From CAWKKW01 sp963850345 (GTDB taxonomy: Bacteria > Acidobacteriota > Terriglobia > Terriglobales > Acidobacteriaceae): a DNA stretch of 64,000 nt. The notes beneath the pieces are model-generated. The model did no database searches. It worked only from the letters and a program-made list of their open reading frames with translations, and was not told where the DNA came from. The translations under genes were made by a program, and so were the position numbers. The stretch covers positions 496,001 through 560,000 of the forward strand of contig CAWKKW010000005.1 of NCBI GenBank assembly GCA_963850345.1, read 5' to 3'. Position 1 is the stretch's first letter, and the number at the start of each line of letters is the position of its first letter. Below, piece after piece: positions 53,721-63,202 of the stretch.

Positions 53721-53734
53721 ACCAATGTATTGGT
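53721..53734. promoter_or_regulatory. Palindrome ACCAATGTATTGGT upstream of the ROK gene
   Basis: A perfect 14-base palindrome ACCAAT-GT-ATTGGT located 19 to 32 bases upstream of the ROK kinase ATG on the minus strand, in the divergent 510-base gap to the GH3 gene. Its place suits an operator at or just after the start of transcription; no companion regulator is in the window. Confidence 0.35.
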
Positions 53735-53980
53735 ATGAGACGCCTGGTGATCAATTTATTTTGCTGATTGCACCCGCATTCCCGCCCGCAATCAGAATTG
53801 CATCTTCTTGACGGTGCTTTGTAACAGGCAGGGGAGCAGTAGGGCGAGGTCGTCTTAAGATTCTTGTCCTCCTCCGAGAGTCGGCGTCCGCAAGACGCCG
53901 GCGTATACGTCCCGGCCTTGGAACGCTCGGCGAATTCTCCACAATAAACCGATTTAATACACTTGTGCTTTGTTGCCCGG

Positions 53981-53997
53981 GATCGATATATTCGATC
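53981..53997. promoter_or_regulatory. Palindrome with TATATT core upstream of GH3 gene
   Basis: GATCGA-TATAT-TCGATC, a perfect 17-base palindrome ~215 bases before the GH3 ATG. The centre gives a possible -10 (TATATT 53987-53992) with TTGTGC 18 bases upstream. It may be an operator overlapping a promoter, or chance. I see nothing else recognisable in this gap (53703-54212). Confidence 0.3.
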
Positions 53998-54212
53998 TTC
54001 GAAAGCGCGTGGTGTATGGAGGAAGGCGCGGATCAGGCACGGCGAGTCAATGGCAGTATCAACCTGCAAGAAGCTGTACAACCTACTTCAAACTGTTCGC
54101 GCAATGCTCTTCGAGGGAATGGATGGTCACAAGAACGCTAGATTCAAGCTTCCGCGCAAGGGCAACGCAGACGAGACAATCGGTCCTCCTTCCAAGTCAA
54201 CTGGAGAAAAGT

Positions 54213-56882
54213 ATGAAACGCCGCCCCACCCTGATTCTGACGTGCCTCTTTGCATGCACGGCATCACTCATCTTTGGATTTGCGCAGCAATTTGCAGTTG
54301 CCCAGGATTCGACGAATCTCCCTTACATGGATCCCAAGCGTTCGCCCGAGCAGCGCGCCGTCGACCTGGTACACCGCATGTCGCTCGCGGAGAAAGCTAC
54401 CCAGATGCAGAACAACTCGGCTGCAGTGCCGCGGCTCAAGGTTCCTGCGTATCAATGGTGGAGCGAGGCGCTTCACGGTGTCATCAACGATGGCGTGACG
54501 GAATATCCGGAACCAGTTGGGCTTGCCGCCACCTTTGATGCACCAGGAATCCATACGATGGCCGCGCAGATTGGCATCGAGGGACGCATCAAGCACGTGC
54601 AAAACGCGCGTGAAGGACACACCGGCATCATGGGCGGCCTCGACTTCTGGTCGCCGAATCTGAACATCTTCCGCGACCCGCGCTGGGGACGTGGGCAGGA
54701 GACGTACGGCGAAGATCCGTTCCTCACCGGCCGCATGGGTGTGGCTTACGTTACCGGCTTACAGGGCGACGACCCCAAGTACTACCTCGCCATTGCAACG
54801 CCGAAGCACTACGCCGTGCATAGCGGACCCGAGCCTACGCGCCACTTCGCAGACGTCGACGTGAGCAAGCATGATCAGGTGGACACTTACGAGCCCGCGT
54901 TCCGCGCTGCCATTGTGGAGGGCAAGGCCGGCTCAATTATGTGCGCATACAACGCAATCAACGGCGAGCCTGCATGCGCGAACGAATACCTGCTCCAGAA
55001 CCAGTTGCGTGGCAAGTGGGGCTTCCAGGGATACGTGGTTTCCGATTGCGACGCAGTCAAGGATGTGGCCGCCAATCACCGTTACCGACCGACTCAGGCG
55101 CAGGGCGCGGCGATCTCGGTCATCCGCGGCATGGACAACGAGTGCGTCACCTTCACCTCGCGATTCGGCGATCCGGTCGAGAAGGCATACACCGATGCTG
55201 TGCAGCAGGGCTATTTGCCGGAGAGCACTCTCGACACCGCACTGGTTCGACTGTTCACCGCGCGTATCAAACTGGGCATGTTTGATCCGCCGGAGATGGT
55301 GCCCTTCACCAAGATCGACGAGAAAGAACTCGATAGCGCTGAACATCGTACACATGCGCGCAGGCTGGCAAACGAGTCCATGGTTCTGCTCAAGAACGAT
55401 GGCTTGCTTCCACTCAAGCCGGAGGTCAAGAAGATTGCCGTTGTCGGGCCGCTTGCCGATCAGAGACGGCCGCTGATTGGAAACTATGCCGGTGAGCCTA
55501 CGCATATTGTTTCTATCCTCGATGGCCTTCGTGCCGAGTTCCCCTACGCAACCATCACCTATGTCCCGGGAACCCAGTTCCTGCGCACGGACGGCACCGC
55601 GGTACCGGATGCTCTTCTCACCACTCCAGATGGCAAGCCTGGTTTAAAGGCCGAGTACAACGAAGGCAGACTTTCACCAGGGGAGAAGACCACGCCGCTC
55701 GTGAGTCGCACTGAGCCTAACGTCAAGCTGACCGAGAGCAGTCTTCCGAAAGAAGTCGCCGGAAAGAAAAACTTCGGTGCGCAATGGTCGGGCTTCCTCA
55801 CACCTAGTGAGTCGGGCGACTTCATCCTCGGCATTCGGTTCCAGGGCTTTGGCCGGCTCACGGTCGATGACAAGCAGATAGCCATGTCGTGGGGCGGCGG
55901 CAATGAACCGCTTTCCGCGCTCGGTCGTGTCCACTTGGAAAAGGGGCATAAAGTCGCTCTCAATGTTACGTATGGCGGGCAGAGCGGCAAAGTACATTCC
56001 GAGTTGATCTGGACCAAAGTGGACAATGAGGTTTCAACGCAAGCAATCACGGCAGCAAAGAATGCGGATGCGGTGATTGCCGTTGTCGGAATCACAAGCC
56101 AGTTAGAAGGCGAAGAGATGCCGGTAACCGAACCGGGTTTCTTAGGCGGAGATCGCACCAGCATCGATCTTCCTCAGCCAGAGGAGAAACTGGTCGAAGC
56201 GGTCGCAGCCACAGGCAAGCCGCTGGCCGTCGTGCTGATGAATGGGAGCGCCCTCGCCGTGAACTGGATCAATGAGCACGCGAACGCCGTCCTTGAAGCG
56301 TGGTATCCCGGCGAAGAGGGGGGCGCCTCAGTCGCCGAGACCCTCAGCGGAAAGAACAATCCCGCAGGCCGTCTGCCGGTTACGTTCTACACGGGCGTGG
56401 ATCAGTTGCCCAACTTTGAAGATTACGGGATGGCCAATCGGACCTACCGCTACTTCACTGGTAAGCCGCTGTACTCGTTCGGTTACGGTCTCAGCTACAC
56501 AAAGTTCAGCTACAGCGACCTGAGCGTGCCTGCGCAGGCCGTCGCTGCGGGTGAGCCCGTGAGTGCCGATGTGACGGTGACGAATACGGGCAAACTAGCG
56601 GGAGATGAGGTCGTTGAACTGTATCTCAAGTTCCCGCAGGTCAAGGGAGCGCCACTCGTTGCTCTGCGCGGCTTTCAACGCATCCATCTGGAGCCGGCCG
56701 CAAGTCAGAAGGTTCACTTCGAGTTGCACCCTCGGGATTTGGGCATGACTACGGAGGAAGGCAATCCGATTATTGCTCAAGGGGATTACACCATCAGCAT
56801 CGGTGGAGGCCAACCCGACACAGGTGCTCCAAGCGCGACGGGAAAGTTCCATATCGATGGCCAGTTTGCGCTTCCGGAATAA
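54213..56882 (+). CDS. Secreted GH3 glycosidase with PA14 insert
   Basis: An 889-residue exo-acting beta-glycosidase (beta-glucosidase or beta-xylosidase/alpha-arabinosidase). Signal peptide KRRPTLILTCLFACTASLIFGFAQQFAVAQ. N-terminal TIM barrel with WSEALHGV, GRGQETYGEDPFL, TPKHYAVHSG and the nucleophile Asp278 in GYVVSDCDAV. A PA14 domain (about 477-602: GLKAEYNEGR to VHSELIWTKV) is inserted in the alpha/beta-sandwich domain; it usually binds or shapes substrate. A fibronectin III-like domain ends the protein. The ATG has GGAGAA upstream; the frame extends 81 codons further without a signal peptide. WWSEALHGV favours the xylosidase-like branch. Confidence 0.92.
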   Translation: MKRRPTLILTCLFACTASLIFGFAQQFAVAQDSTNLPYMDPKRSPEQRAVDLVHRMSLAEKATQMQNNSAAVPRLKVPAYQWWSEALHGVINDGVTEYPEPVGLAATFDAPGIHTMAAQIGIEGRIKHVQNAREGHTGIMGGLDFWSPNLNIFRDPRWGRGQETYGEDPFLTGRMGVAYVTGLQGDDPKYYLAIATPKHYAVHSGPEPTRHFADVDVSKHDQVDTYEPAFRAAIVEGKAGSIMCAYNAINGEPACANEYLLQNQLRGKWGFQGYVVSDCDAVKDVAANHRYRPTQAQGAAISVIRGMDNECVTFTSRFGDPVEKAYTDAVQQGYLPESTLDTALVRLFTARIKLGMFDPPEMVPFTKIDEKELDSAEHRTHARRLANESMVLLKNDGLLPLKPEVKKIAVVGPLADQRRPLIGNYAGEPTHIVSILDGLRAEFPYATITYVPGTQFLRTDGTAVPDALLTTPDGKPGLKAEYNEGRLSPGEKTTPLVSRTEPNVKLTESSLPKEVAGKKNFGAQWSGFLTPSESGDFILGIRFQGFGRLTVDDKQIAMSWGGGNEPLSALGRVHLEKGHKVALNVTYGGQSGKVHSELIWTKVDNEVSTQAITAAKNADAVIAVVGITSQLEGEEMPVTEPGFLGGDRTSIDLPQPEEKLVEAVAATGKPLAVVLMNGSALAVNWINEHANAVLEAWYPGEEGGASVAETLSGKNNPAGRLPVTFYTGVDQLPNFEDYGMANRTYRYFTGKPLYSFGYGLSYTKFSYSDLSVPAQAVAAGEPVSADVTVTNTGKLAGDEVVELYLKFPQVKGAPLVALRGFQRIHLEPAASQKVHFELHPRDLGMTTEEGNPIIAQGDYTISIGGGQPDTGAPSATGKFHIDGQFALPE

Positions 56883-56917
56883 TGCTTGCGCATCAAGCCA
56901 ATTTACCCAAGGCAACA

Positions 56918-56949
56918 CTGCGGAGCGCATGGAACGTTGCGCTCCGCAG
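56918..56949 (+). terminator. Terminator-like hairpin after the GH3 gene
   Basis: Perfect 12-bp stem CTGCGGAGCGCA / TGCGCTCCGCAG with an 8-base loop, 36 bases after the GH3 stop, followed by CTTCCTTAAT, a weak T-run. The remaining ~260 bases to the GH106 start hold an AT-rich stretch (57115-57150) where its promoter probably lies; I cannot define boxes. Confidence 0.7.
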
Positions 56950-57207
56950 CTTCCTTAATAAGACAGTGTAGCCGGAGGCTTCGCCTGGACTCGAGTTCCT
57001 TGAGGCGAATCACGGGCGTGATTGGTCCCGCGCAAATGGGTGGTCCGGCTCAAAGCGAATCGGGCATTTGAGTCCGTCCATGACAGGGTGTCTGCAACGA
57101 GCAGACTTTGGGACAAATAAATCCAATACGAGAATTATTTAGTCTTTGACAATTATTTCCATGGGTCAGTAGACTCCTCTTCGCAATGAGCTGGGGGAAG
57201 TGCGCAC

Positions 57208-60200
57208 ATGACCGTGGGAATGAGAATGTTTCGGATGTCTGGGCTACAAATGGGAAGCGCAATCCTGTGCTTGACGCTGGGTGCAGCCGTCGCTGGGGGA
57301 CAGAGTGCGAACGACGCACTCAAGAGTGGCTTTGAAAACCCTCCCGAGGGTGCCCGCCCGCGCGTGTGGTGGCATTGGATGAACGGCAACATCACGAAAG
57401 AGGGCATCAAGCTCGACCTCGAATGGATGCAGCGCGCGGGCTTAGGCGGCTTTCAGAACTTCGACGCCTCGCTCTCCACGCCACAAGTGGTGGACAAACG
57501 CCTCGTCTACATGACGCCCGAGTGGAAGGACGCTTTCAAATCAGCGACCGTGCTCGCGGACAAGTTAGGCCTCGAGGAAGCAATCGCTGGCTCGCCGGGG
57601 TGGAGCGAGACGGGCGGGCCGTGGGTACCCGCCAAAGCCGGCATGAAGAAGTACGTGTGGAGCGAGACTCGCCTCGAGGGGGGAAAGCATTTCAGCGGAA
57701 CCCTGGCGCATCCCCCGTCGAATACCGGCGCCTTTCAGAACCGTCCCGTCGAAGATGTGGGCGATATGCTGGGCACGGCCTCGAAGCCCCCGGAGTACTA
57801 TGCCGATTCTGTCGTTATCGCGTACAAGGAAGCTGCTACCGATCTGCCGCTCGAAGCACTGCAGCCGAAGATCACCGCAAGTGGAGGCACGATCGATCCT
57901 TCTTTGCTCAGCGATGGAGACCTGGTGAAGGCAGTCGCTGTCCCGATGGCGAAACAGATGGGAGACAAGGCATGGATTCAGTTTGAGTTTTCGCAGCCGC
58001 AAGTGATTCGCGCACTTACGATCGTAGCTGGAAAGCCAGGCGCGATGGATGCATTTCTTCCGCCCGGCGGCGACACCGGGAAGGCTCTGGAGGCAAGCGA
58101 TGACGGGCAAACTTTCCACGTCGTAGTGGATGTTCCCAAGGGAGGCTCGACCGAGCACACGCTCTCGTTCGCTCCTGTGACTGCGCGATATTTTCGCGTG
58201 ACCTTCAAGACGATGCCGATACCGCCCAATCCATTGGCCGAGATGGGAATGCCAAGCGAGCCGCCGCCGACCGACCACCTCATATCGGAACTCGCGCTGC
58301 ATCCCGGGGCGCGCGTGAATCGTTTTGAAGAGAAGGCCGCCTTCAATCCTGTATGGGATCTATATGGCTTTCCCACTCCGGAAAGCAGTCGTGAAGACGC
58401 GATCAGCAACAGCGACGTCATCGACCTGACCAGCAAGATGCAGCCGGACGGCACGCTGGACTGGACTCCGCCTGAGGGTCACTGGGTGGTCGTGCGCTTC
58501 GGCTACTCCTTGCTTGGCATCACGAATCATCCCGCCACGAAAGAAGCGACCGGGCTTGAGGTGGATAAGCTCAACGCTGGTTACGTGAAGGACTACATGA
58601 ACGGCTATCTCGACAGCTACAAAGACACAGTGGGCGCCGACATGATCGGCAAGCGCGGCATTCGCTACGTCGTCACCGATAGCTGGGAAGCGGGCGCGCA
58701 GAACTGGACTGATGACATGATCGACAAGTTCAAGAAACGTCGCGGCTATGATCCCACTCCATGGCTTCCGGTCCTGACCGGGCGTGTGGTTGAGAGTGCC
58801 AAGGCGAGCGACCAATTCCTGTGGGATCTTCGCAAGACCATTGCTGACCTCACAGCCGACGAACACTACGGCCAGGTTCAGGCCTCGCTGAAAGAGCGCG
58901 GTATGGGTCACTATGGCGAATCGCATGAGGGTGGCCGCGCGTTTATCGCCGATGGCATGGAAGTGAAGAAACTGGACGATATCCCCATGAGCGCGATGTG
59001 GGTGCAAAAGCCTGGCGTGTTCAAGCCTACTTACGGATACAACGCAGACGACCGCGAATCAGCGTCTGTGGCTCACATCTACGGACAGAACATTGCAGCG
59101 GCTGAGTCCATGACGTCCTGCGATTCCACGACTGCCTGGGCATGGTCTCCCGGCACACTCAAGCCCACCGCTGATCAGGAATTTCTAAACGGCATCAACC
59201 GCTTCGTGATTCACGAGTCAGCGCATCAGCCTCTGATCGGCAAGGCTCCGGGCCTCACACTCGGACCTTGCGGACAGTGGTTCAATCGGAATGAAACATG
59301 GGCGGAGCAGGCCAATGTGTGGACGAAGTACCTTGCCCGCAATTCATTTCTACTGCAGCAGGGCAGATTCGCGGCTGACGTTCTCTACTTCTACGGCGAA
59401 GACTCCAACATTACCGCCATATTTGCAAACAAAGCTCCCGACGTTCCCGCAGGCTACAACTTCGACTACATCAACGCGGACGGTCTCATTCACGAACTCA
59501 GCGTGAACGACAATCACATCATCACAAACTCCGGCATGAGCTATCGGTTGCTCGTCTTGGATAAGTACAGCAAGCACATGTCGCTTCCCGTGCTGCGCGC
59601 GCTCCACACGCTGGTTGAACAAGGGGCCATCGTCGCCGGCGAAAAGCCAATCGACACGCCCAGCCTCGCCGATGATGCGAACGAGTTCAAAAGGCTTAAT
59701 GACGAACTCTTCGGATCCGGAACCAGCGAGCACACCGTGGGGAAAGGAAAAGTGTATTCCGGCCAGACTGCCGAGGCGGCCTTGAAGGCACTCAATGTCG
59801 CTCCGGATTTCGATCACACCAAGCCCGCGAACCGTCAGGCTGTGGAATTTGTTCACCGCAAGACTGCAGACGCGGATCTCTACTTCGTCGCCAATCGCGG
59901 CGACCAGGCATCAACGTTGGACGCGACCTTCCGCGTTTCCGGCAAGGCTCCCGAACTCTGGTATTCGGAGACGGGCAAGACTGCTCCTGTCTCCTTCACA
60001 ATTGCTGGTGGACGCACAACGGTGCCGTTACAGTTGGAGCCTTGGGGCACCGTCTTCGTGGTGTTTCGCAAGCCCACAAAAGAAAGCTCCCACACGGTGA
60101 CTAAAACGACGGAGACGCGACTTGCTGCAGTCGACGGGCCGTGGGCCCTGGCTTTCCAGCCAGGGCGCGGCGCGCCAGAATCGATCACCCTCGATAAACT

Positions 60201-60609
60201 CATCTCCTGGAACGACAGCAGCGATAAGGGTGTGAAGTACTTCTCCGGAACCGGCACTTACACCAAAACCATTCAGGCGCCGGCGGATTGGTTCAAGAAC
60301 GGTGCGACGCTTTGGATCGATCTTGGGGACGTCAAGAACCTGGCAATCGTGACGGTCAACGGCAAGGAACTTGGCACGGTCTGGCATGCTCCCTACCGAG
60401 TGGATGCGACTACCGCACTGAAGCCGGGGGCGAATCAAGTATCAGTGAAGGTGATCAATGCGTGGGTCAACCGTCTGATCGGCGACCTGCAGCCCGATGC
60501 GACTACGAAGTACACCTTCGCCGCATGGCCAGCATACAAGGCTGGATCGCCCTTGTTGCCGTCTGGGCTCATCGGTCCTGTGGAGATTTTGCAGGAGAGC
60601 TCACAGTAA
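57208..60609 (+). CDS. Secreted GH106 alpha-L-rhamnosidase
   Basis: A 1133-residue enzyme that releases L-rhamnose from plant polysaccharides or glycosides. The start of the mature protein, PRVWWHWMNGNITKEGIKLDLEWMQRAGLGGFQNFD, is the GH106 hallmark. A discoidin-like segment follows (KAWIQFEFSQPQVIRALTIVAG), then the catalytic barrel with RYVVTDSWEAGAQNWTDDM, MGHYGESHEGG and LTLGPCGQWFNRNETW, and a C-terminal jelly roll of the GH2 kind (WIDLGDVKNLAIVTVNGKELGTVWHAPYRVD). Signal peptide present; ATGs at codons 5, 9 and 15 are alternative starts. It is the natural supplier of the sugar handled by the kinase/aldolase/ABC genes at 26-36 kb. Confidence 0.9.
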   Translation: MTVGMRMFRMSGLQMGSAILCLTLGAAVAGGQSANDALKSGFENPPEGARPRVWWHWMNGNITKEGIKLDLEWMQRAGLGGFQNFDASLSTPQVVDKRLVYMTPEWKDAFKSATVLADKLGLEEAIAGSPGWSETGGPWVPAKAGMKKYVWSETRLEGGKHFSGTLAHPPSNTGAFQNRPVEDVGDMLGTASKPPEYYADSVVIAYKEAATDLPLEALQPKITASGGTIDPSLLSDGDLVKAVAVPMAKQMGDKAWIQFEFSQPQVIRALTIVAGKPGAMDAFLPPGGDTGKALEASDDGQTFHVVVDVPKGGSTEHTLSFAPVTARYFRVTFKTMPIPPNPLAEMGMPSEPPPTDHLISELALHPGARVNRFEEKAAFNPVWDLYGFPTPESSREDAISNSDVIDLTSKMQPDGTLDWTPPEGHWVVVRFGYSLLGITNHPATKEATGLEVDKLNAGYVKDYMNGYLDSYKDTVGADMIGKRGIRYVVTDSWEAGAQNWTDDMIDKFKKRRGYDPTPWLPVLTGRVVESAKASDQFLWDLRKTIADLTADEHYGQVQASLKERGMGHYGESHEGGRAFIADGMEVKKLDDIPMSAMWVQKPGVFKPTYGYNADDRESASVAHIYGQNIAAAESMTSCDSTTAWAWSPGTLKPTADQEFLNGINRFVIHESAHQPLIGKAPGLTLGPCGQWFNRNETWAEQANVWTKYLARNSFLLQQGRFAADVLYFYGEDSNITAIFANKAPDVPAGYNFDYINADGLIHELSVNDNHIITNSGMSYRLLVLDKYSKHMSLPVLRALHTLVEQGAIVAGEKPIDTPSLADDANEFKRLNDELFGSGTSEHTVGKGKVYSGQTAEAALKALNVAPDFDHTKPANRQAVEFVHRKTADADLYFVANRGDQASTLDATFRVSGKAPELWYSETGKTAPVSFTIAGGRTTVPLQLEPWGTVFVVFRKPTKESSHTVTKTTETRLAAVDGPWALAFQPGRGAPESITLDKLISWNDSSDKGVKYFSGTGTYTKTIQAPADWFKNGATLWIDLGDVKNLAIVTVNGKELGTVWHAPYRVDATTALKPGANQVSVKVINAWVNRLIGDLQPDATTKYTFAAWPAYKAGSPLLPSGLIGPVEILQESSQ

Positions 60610-60695
60610 GGGCTTTTGCAGCCCCCTTTTCGAACGGTGTTCTCCATAAGGCAGCGGCCTCCTTCACTTACACTGGTAAGTGGAGGGAGACTGCC

Positions 60696-60824
60696 ATGAG
60701 CGATGGCCGCGAAGAACGCGAAGCAGCACAGAAGCGCCGTGAGCAGGAGAATCTGGAAGATCGCGATGATCGCATAGACCGTCGTCCCAACGATGAGTGG
60801 GAACCGGAACGAGATGATTCCTAA
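60696..60824 (+). CDS. 42-residue charged microprotein
   Basis: A short gene with a strong ribosome site (GGAGGGAG, six bases upstream of ATG). The product begins MSDGREEREAAQKRREQEN and ends NDEWEPERDDS; over half its residues are charged (Arg, Glu, Asp, Lys), with no Cys and no membrane segment, so it is probably disordered or a single amphipathic helix. It lies between the GH106 stop and the convergent ECF42 gene, which it approaches to 26 bases. No family recognised. The ribosome site and clean stop before the next gene support it. Confidence 0.6.
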   Translation: MSDGREEREAAQKRREQENLEDRDDRIDRRPNDEWEPERDDS

Positions 60825-60850
60825 TCTCCATGAAGTCAGAGCTGCGATGC

Positions 60851-62146
60851 CTACGATTCGCCGGACTCGCCGTCTTGCTTGGGGTGCTTACTAGCTTCGC
60901 GGCTGGCCTTCTCCTCAAGGCGCGCCATCTGTGCGGCCAGATAATTCCGCTCTGGAATACTCGTCGTCCGGTTAGCCGCAATTTGGTAGTGCTTGACGGC
61001 ACGTTCGTAATCGCCAAGCATTTCGAGCAAATGAGCGCGAACTGCGTCAAGGCGATGACGCTCCGCAAGCGGACCAAGCTGGTCGAGTTCCTTCAGCAGT
61101 TCGAGACCTGTTGACGGACCATGAACCATGGCAGTGGCGATGGCATGGTTGAGTGTCACCATCGGGCTCGGAGACACGCGCCTCAACAATTCGTACAACG
61201 CGAGGATCTGCGGCCAATCGGTGTCTTCCGCTCGCGCCGCCTCGTCATGAACGGCAGCGATCGCCGCTTGTAACTGATAGAGGCCGACGGATCCCTTGGA
61301 GAGCGCCGCCGTCAGAAGCTCGATGCCTTCTGAGATCTCACCATGATCCCACAGGGTTCGGTCCTGTCTGTCCAACGGGATTAGTTCTTCGTCAGGCCCG
61401 GTTCGAGCACCGCGGCGAGCATTGGTGAGCAGCATGAGAGACAACAGTCCTGCCACTTCTCCATTCTGAGGAAGAAGAGCCTGGACACTGCGCGTCAGGC
61501 GGATTGCCTCACGCGCGAGATCGAGTCGCTGCAGGTTTGGTCCGATGCTGCTGGCGTACCCTTCGTTGAAGATGAGATAGAGCACATGCAGAACGGAAGG
61601 CAGCCGTTCCGTACGCTCGTCGGCAGTGGGCAGCCGAAATGGAACATGCGATGCCTTGATGCTTTGCTTTGCCCGGCTGATGCGCTGGGCCATCGTCGCC
61701 TCGGGAACCATGAAGGCATTGGCGATCTCGGCTGTTGTCAAACCGCCTATAGCGCGAAGTGTGAGAGAGATGGCCGAAGACGGAGTGAGCGCGGGGTGGC
61801 AACACATGAACAACAGTACGAGCGTGTCGTCCGGGTCCATGTCAGTCTCGATCTCGTCGGGGACAAACACTTCCGAATCGCCCGCTACCGCTGCTTCCCT
61901 CTCGCGGCGAGCGATTTCGCTGCGCATCTGGTCTTTCACTCGGCGAGAAGCGACGTGAATGAGCCAGCCGCGCGGATTCTCTGGAATGCCCTCGTGCGGC
62001 CACTGCATGAATGCAGCGATCATGGCCTCCTGCGTGGCGTCTTCCGCCATGGCGAAATCACGGAATCGGCGGGCGACAACGCCGAGCACCTGCGGCGCAA
62101 GTTCACGCAACAGATACTCAGACGACTTGTCCCACGGCCTGATCAT
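60851..62146 (-). CDS. ECF42-group RNA polymerase sigma factor
   Basis: A 431-residue extracytoplasmic-function sigma factor with a long C-terminal extension. Region 2: FRDFAMAEDATQEAMIAAFMQWPHEGIPENPRGWL; region 4: LTLRAIGGLTTAEIANAFMVPEATMAQRISRAKQSI. The rest (from ~190: LYLIFNEGYASSIG) is the DUF6596/TPR-like module unique to ECF42, thought to replace an anti-sigma factor in control. Third gene of an operon after two YCII/DGPF proteins, nine bases from the second. ECF42 factors typically regulate their DGPF genes. Confidence 0.95.
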   Translation of the reverse strand: MIRPWDKSSEYLLRELAPQVLGVVARRFRDFAMAEDATQEAMIAAFMQWPHEGIPENPRGWLIHVASRRVKDQMRSEIARREREAAVAGDSEVFVPDEIETDMDPDDTLVLLFMCCHPALTPSSAISLTLRAIGGLTTAEIANAFMVPEATMAQRISRAKQSIKASHVPFRLPTADERTERLPSVLHVLYLIFNEGYASSIGPNLQRLDLAREAIRLTRSVQALLPQNGEVAGLLSLMLLTNARRGARTGPDEELIPLDRQDRTLWDHGEISEGIELLTAALSKGSVGLYQLQAAIAAVHDEAARAEDTDWPQILALYELLRRVSPSPMVTLNHAIATAMVHGPSTGLELLKELDQLGPLAERHRLDAVRAHLLEMLGDYERAVKHYQIAANRTTSIPERNYLAAQMARLEEKASREASKHPKQDGESGES

Positions 62147-62155
62147 CGCGATCGC

Positions 62156-62548
62156 TTACATCATCTCTGGAGGTGGCGCGCTCATCACCTGCCGAACTTC
62201 GATCGGCATGTTGAGCGGCGCTCCGCCGGGTCCCGGCGCGGCTGACACTCGAGCGGCGATCGCATAAGCGCGCTCGGCAGACTCGACATCCACGATCCAG
62301 AAGCCAGCCAGGAACTCCTTGGATTCAGGAAACACGCCATCTGTGACAGGGACGCCATCGTTGCCGGCCCGCACCTGTTTGGCCTGATCCGGAAAGGAAA
62401 GTCCCTCCGCCAGAACAAACTCGCCAGACTCGATCAGTTCCTTGTTCAGCTTCATCATGAACGAAACGTGCGCCCGCAGGTCGGCTCGGGGCCAACTGGG
62501 GACGCCATGTCCAGCCTTCATCGTGTTCATCATCAAAATGTATTTCAT
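62156..62548 (-). CDS. YCII/DGPF-domain protein 1
   Basis: A 130-residue protein of the YCII-related superfamily found with ECF42 sigma factors. KYILMMNTMKAG at the front, VTDGVFPESKEFLAGFWIVDVESAERAYAIAARVSAAPGPGG and MPIEVRQVM at the end. YciI-like folds carry a His-Asp pair used in some small-molecule hydrolyses or halide chemistry; the function of the ECF42 group is not known. ATG with AGGAGAG four bases upstream. Nine bases before the sigma gene, 65% or so like its neighbour by eye, so the pair is a tandem duplication. Confidence 0.92.
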   Translation of the reverse strand: MKYILMMNTMKAGHGVPSWPRADLRAHVSFMMKLNKELIESGEFVLAEGLSFPDQAKQVRAGNDGVPVTDGVFPESKEFLAGFWIVDVESAERAYAIAARVSAAPGPGGAPLNMPIEVRQVMSAPPPEMM

Positions 62549-62622
62549 CGTCTCTCCTAACTCGGATCAGTGCAGGTTAATGGTAGTTATAAGTCGAAGG
62601 AATGATTCAGCGCCACGCTACT

Positions 62623-63015
62623 TCATCGCGATTGGGCGCTTGCATCCGCGAATTGCCGCACCTCAATGGGCATATTGGTAGGATTTCCTCCGGGTCCGGG
62701 TGCCGCCGAGATTTGGGCCGCGATCGCATAGGCGCGGTCATTGCTGTCTACGTCAACAATCCAGTAGCCCAGCAGAAACTCCTTCGACTCCGGAAAAATG
62801 CCGTCTGTTACCGGAATTCTATTTTTCTCTCCGCGCACTACTTTAGCTTCGCCGGGGTCAGCCAAGCCCTGCGTGGTCACAAACTCACCCCTTTCGGCCA
62901 GCTCCTTCCCAATGGACGTGAGGATCTCCATATGCGCATCGATATCCTTTGGCGACCAGGCGTGATAGGTATCAACACCAGCTTTGGTACCGGACATCAA
63001 TAAGATGTATCTCAT
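62623..63015 (-). CDS. YCII/DGPF-domain protein 2
   Basis: A second 130-residue YCII/DGPF protein, first of the operon. MRYILLMSGTKAGVDTYHAW, IPVTDGIFPESKEFLLGYWIVDVDSNDRAYAIAAQISAAPGPGG and MPIEVRQFADA line up with the next gene along the whole length. Start decided by AGGAG upstream of this ATG; the frame continues 13 codons upstream without a signal. The promoter must lie in the 187 bases up to the divergent phosphatase gene. Confidence 0.9.
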   Translation of the reverse strand: MRYILLMSGTKAGVDTYHAWSPKDIDAHMEILTSIGKELAERGEFVTTQGLADPGEAKVVRGEKNRIPVTDGIFPESKEFLLGYWIVDVDSNDRAYAIAAQISAAPGPGGNPTNMPIEVRQFADASAQSR

Positions 63016-63202
63016 TTTGCTCGCTCCTGTATGGTGGCTTATTTCAGACTTCACCGTTTCTCTTTCCTACTTGCGTGTTCATGGAGTAGTCGAAGCCAAC
63101 TCGGCGATCTCTACATCGCTTGGAAGATTATTTTTCAACCATAACTCATGCCGGTATGTCGATTTGGAGCGCCCAGCATCGACATACGAGTGGAGGTTGG
63201 AT

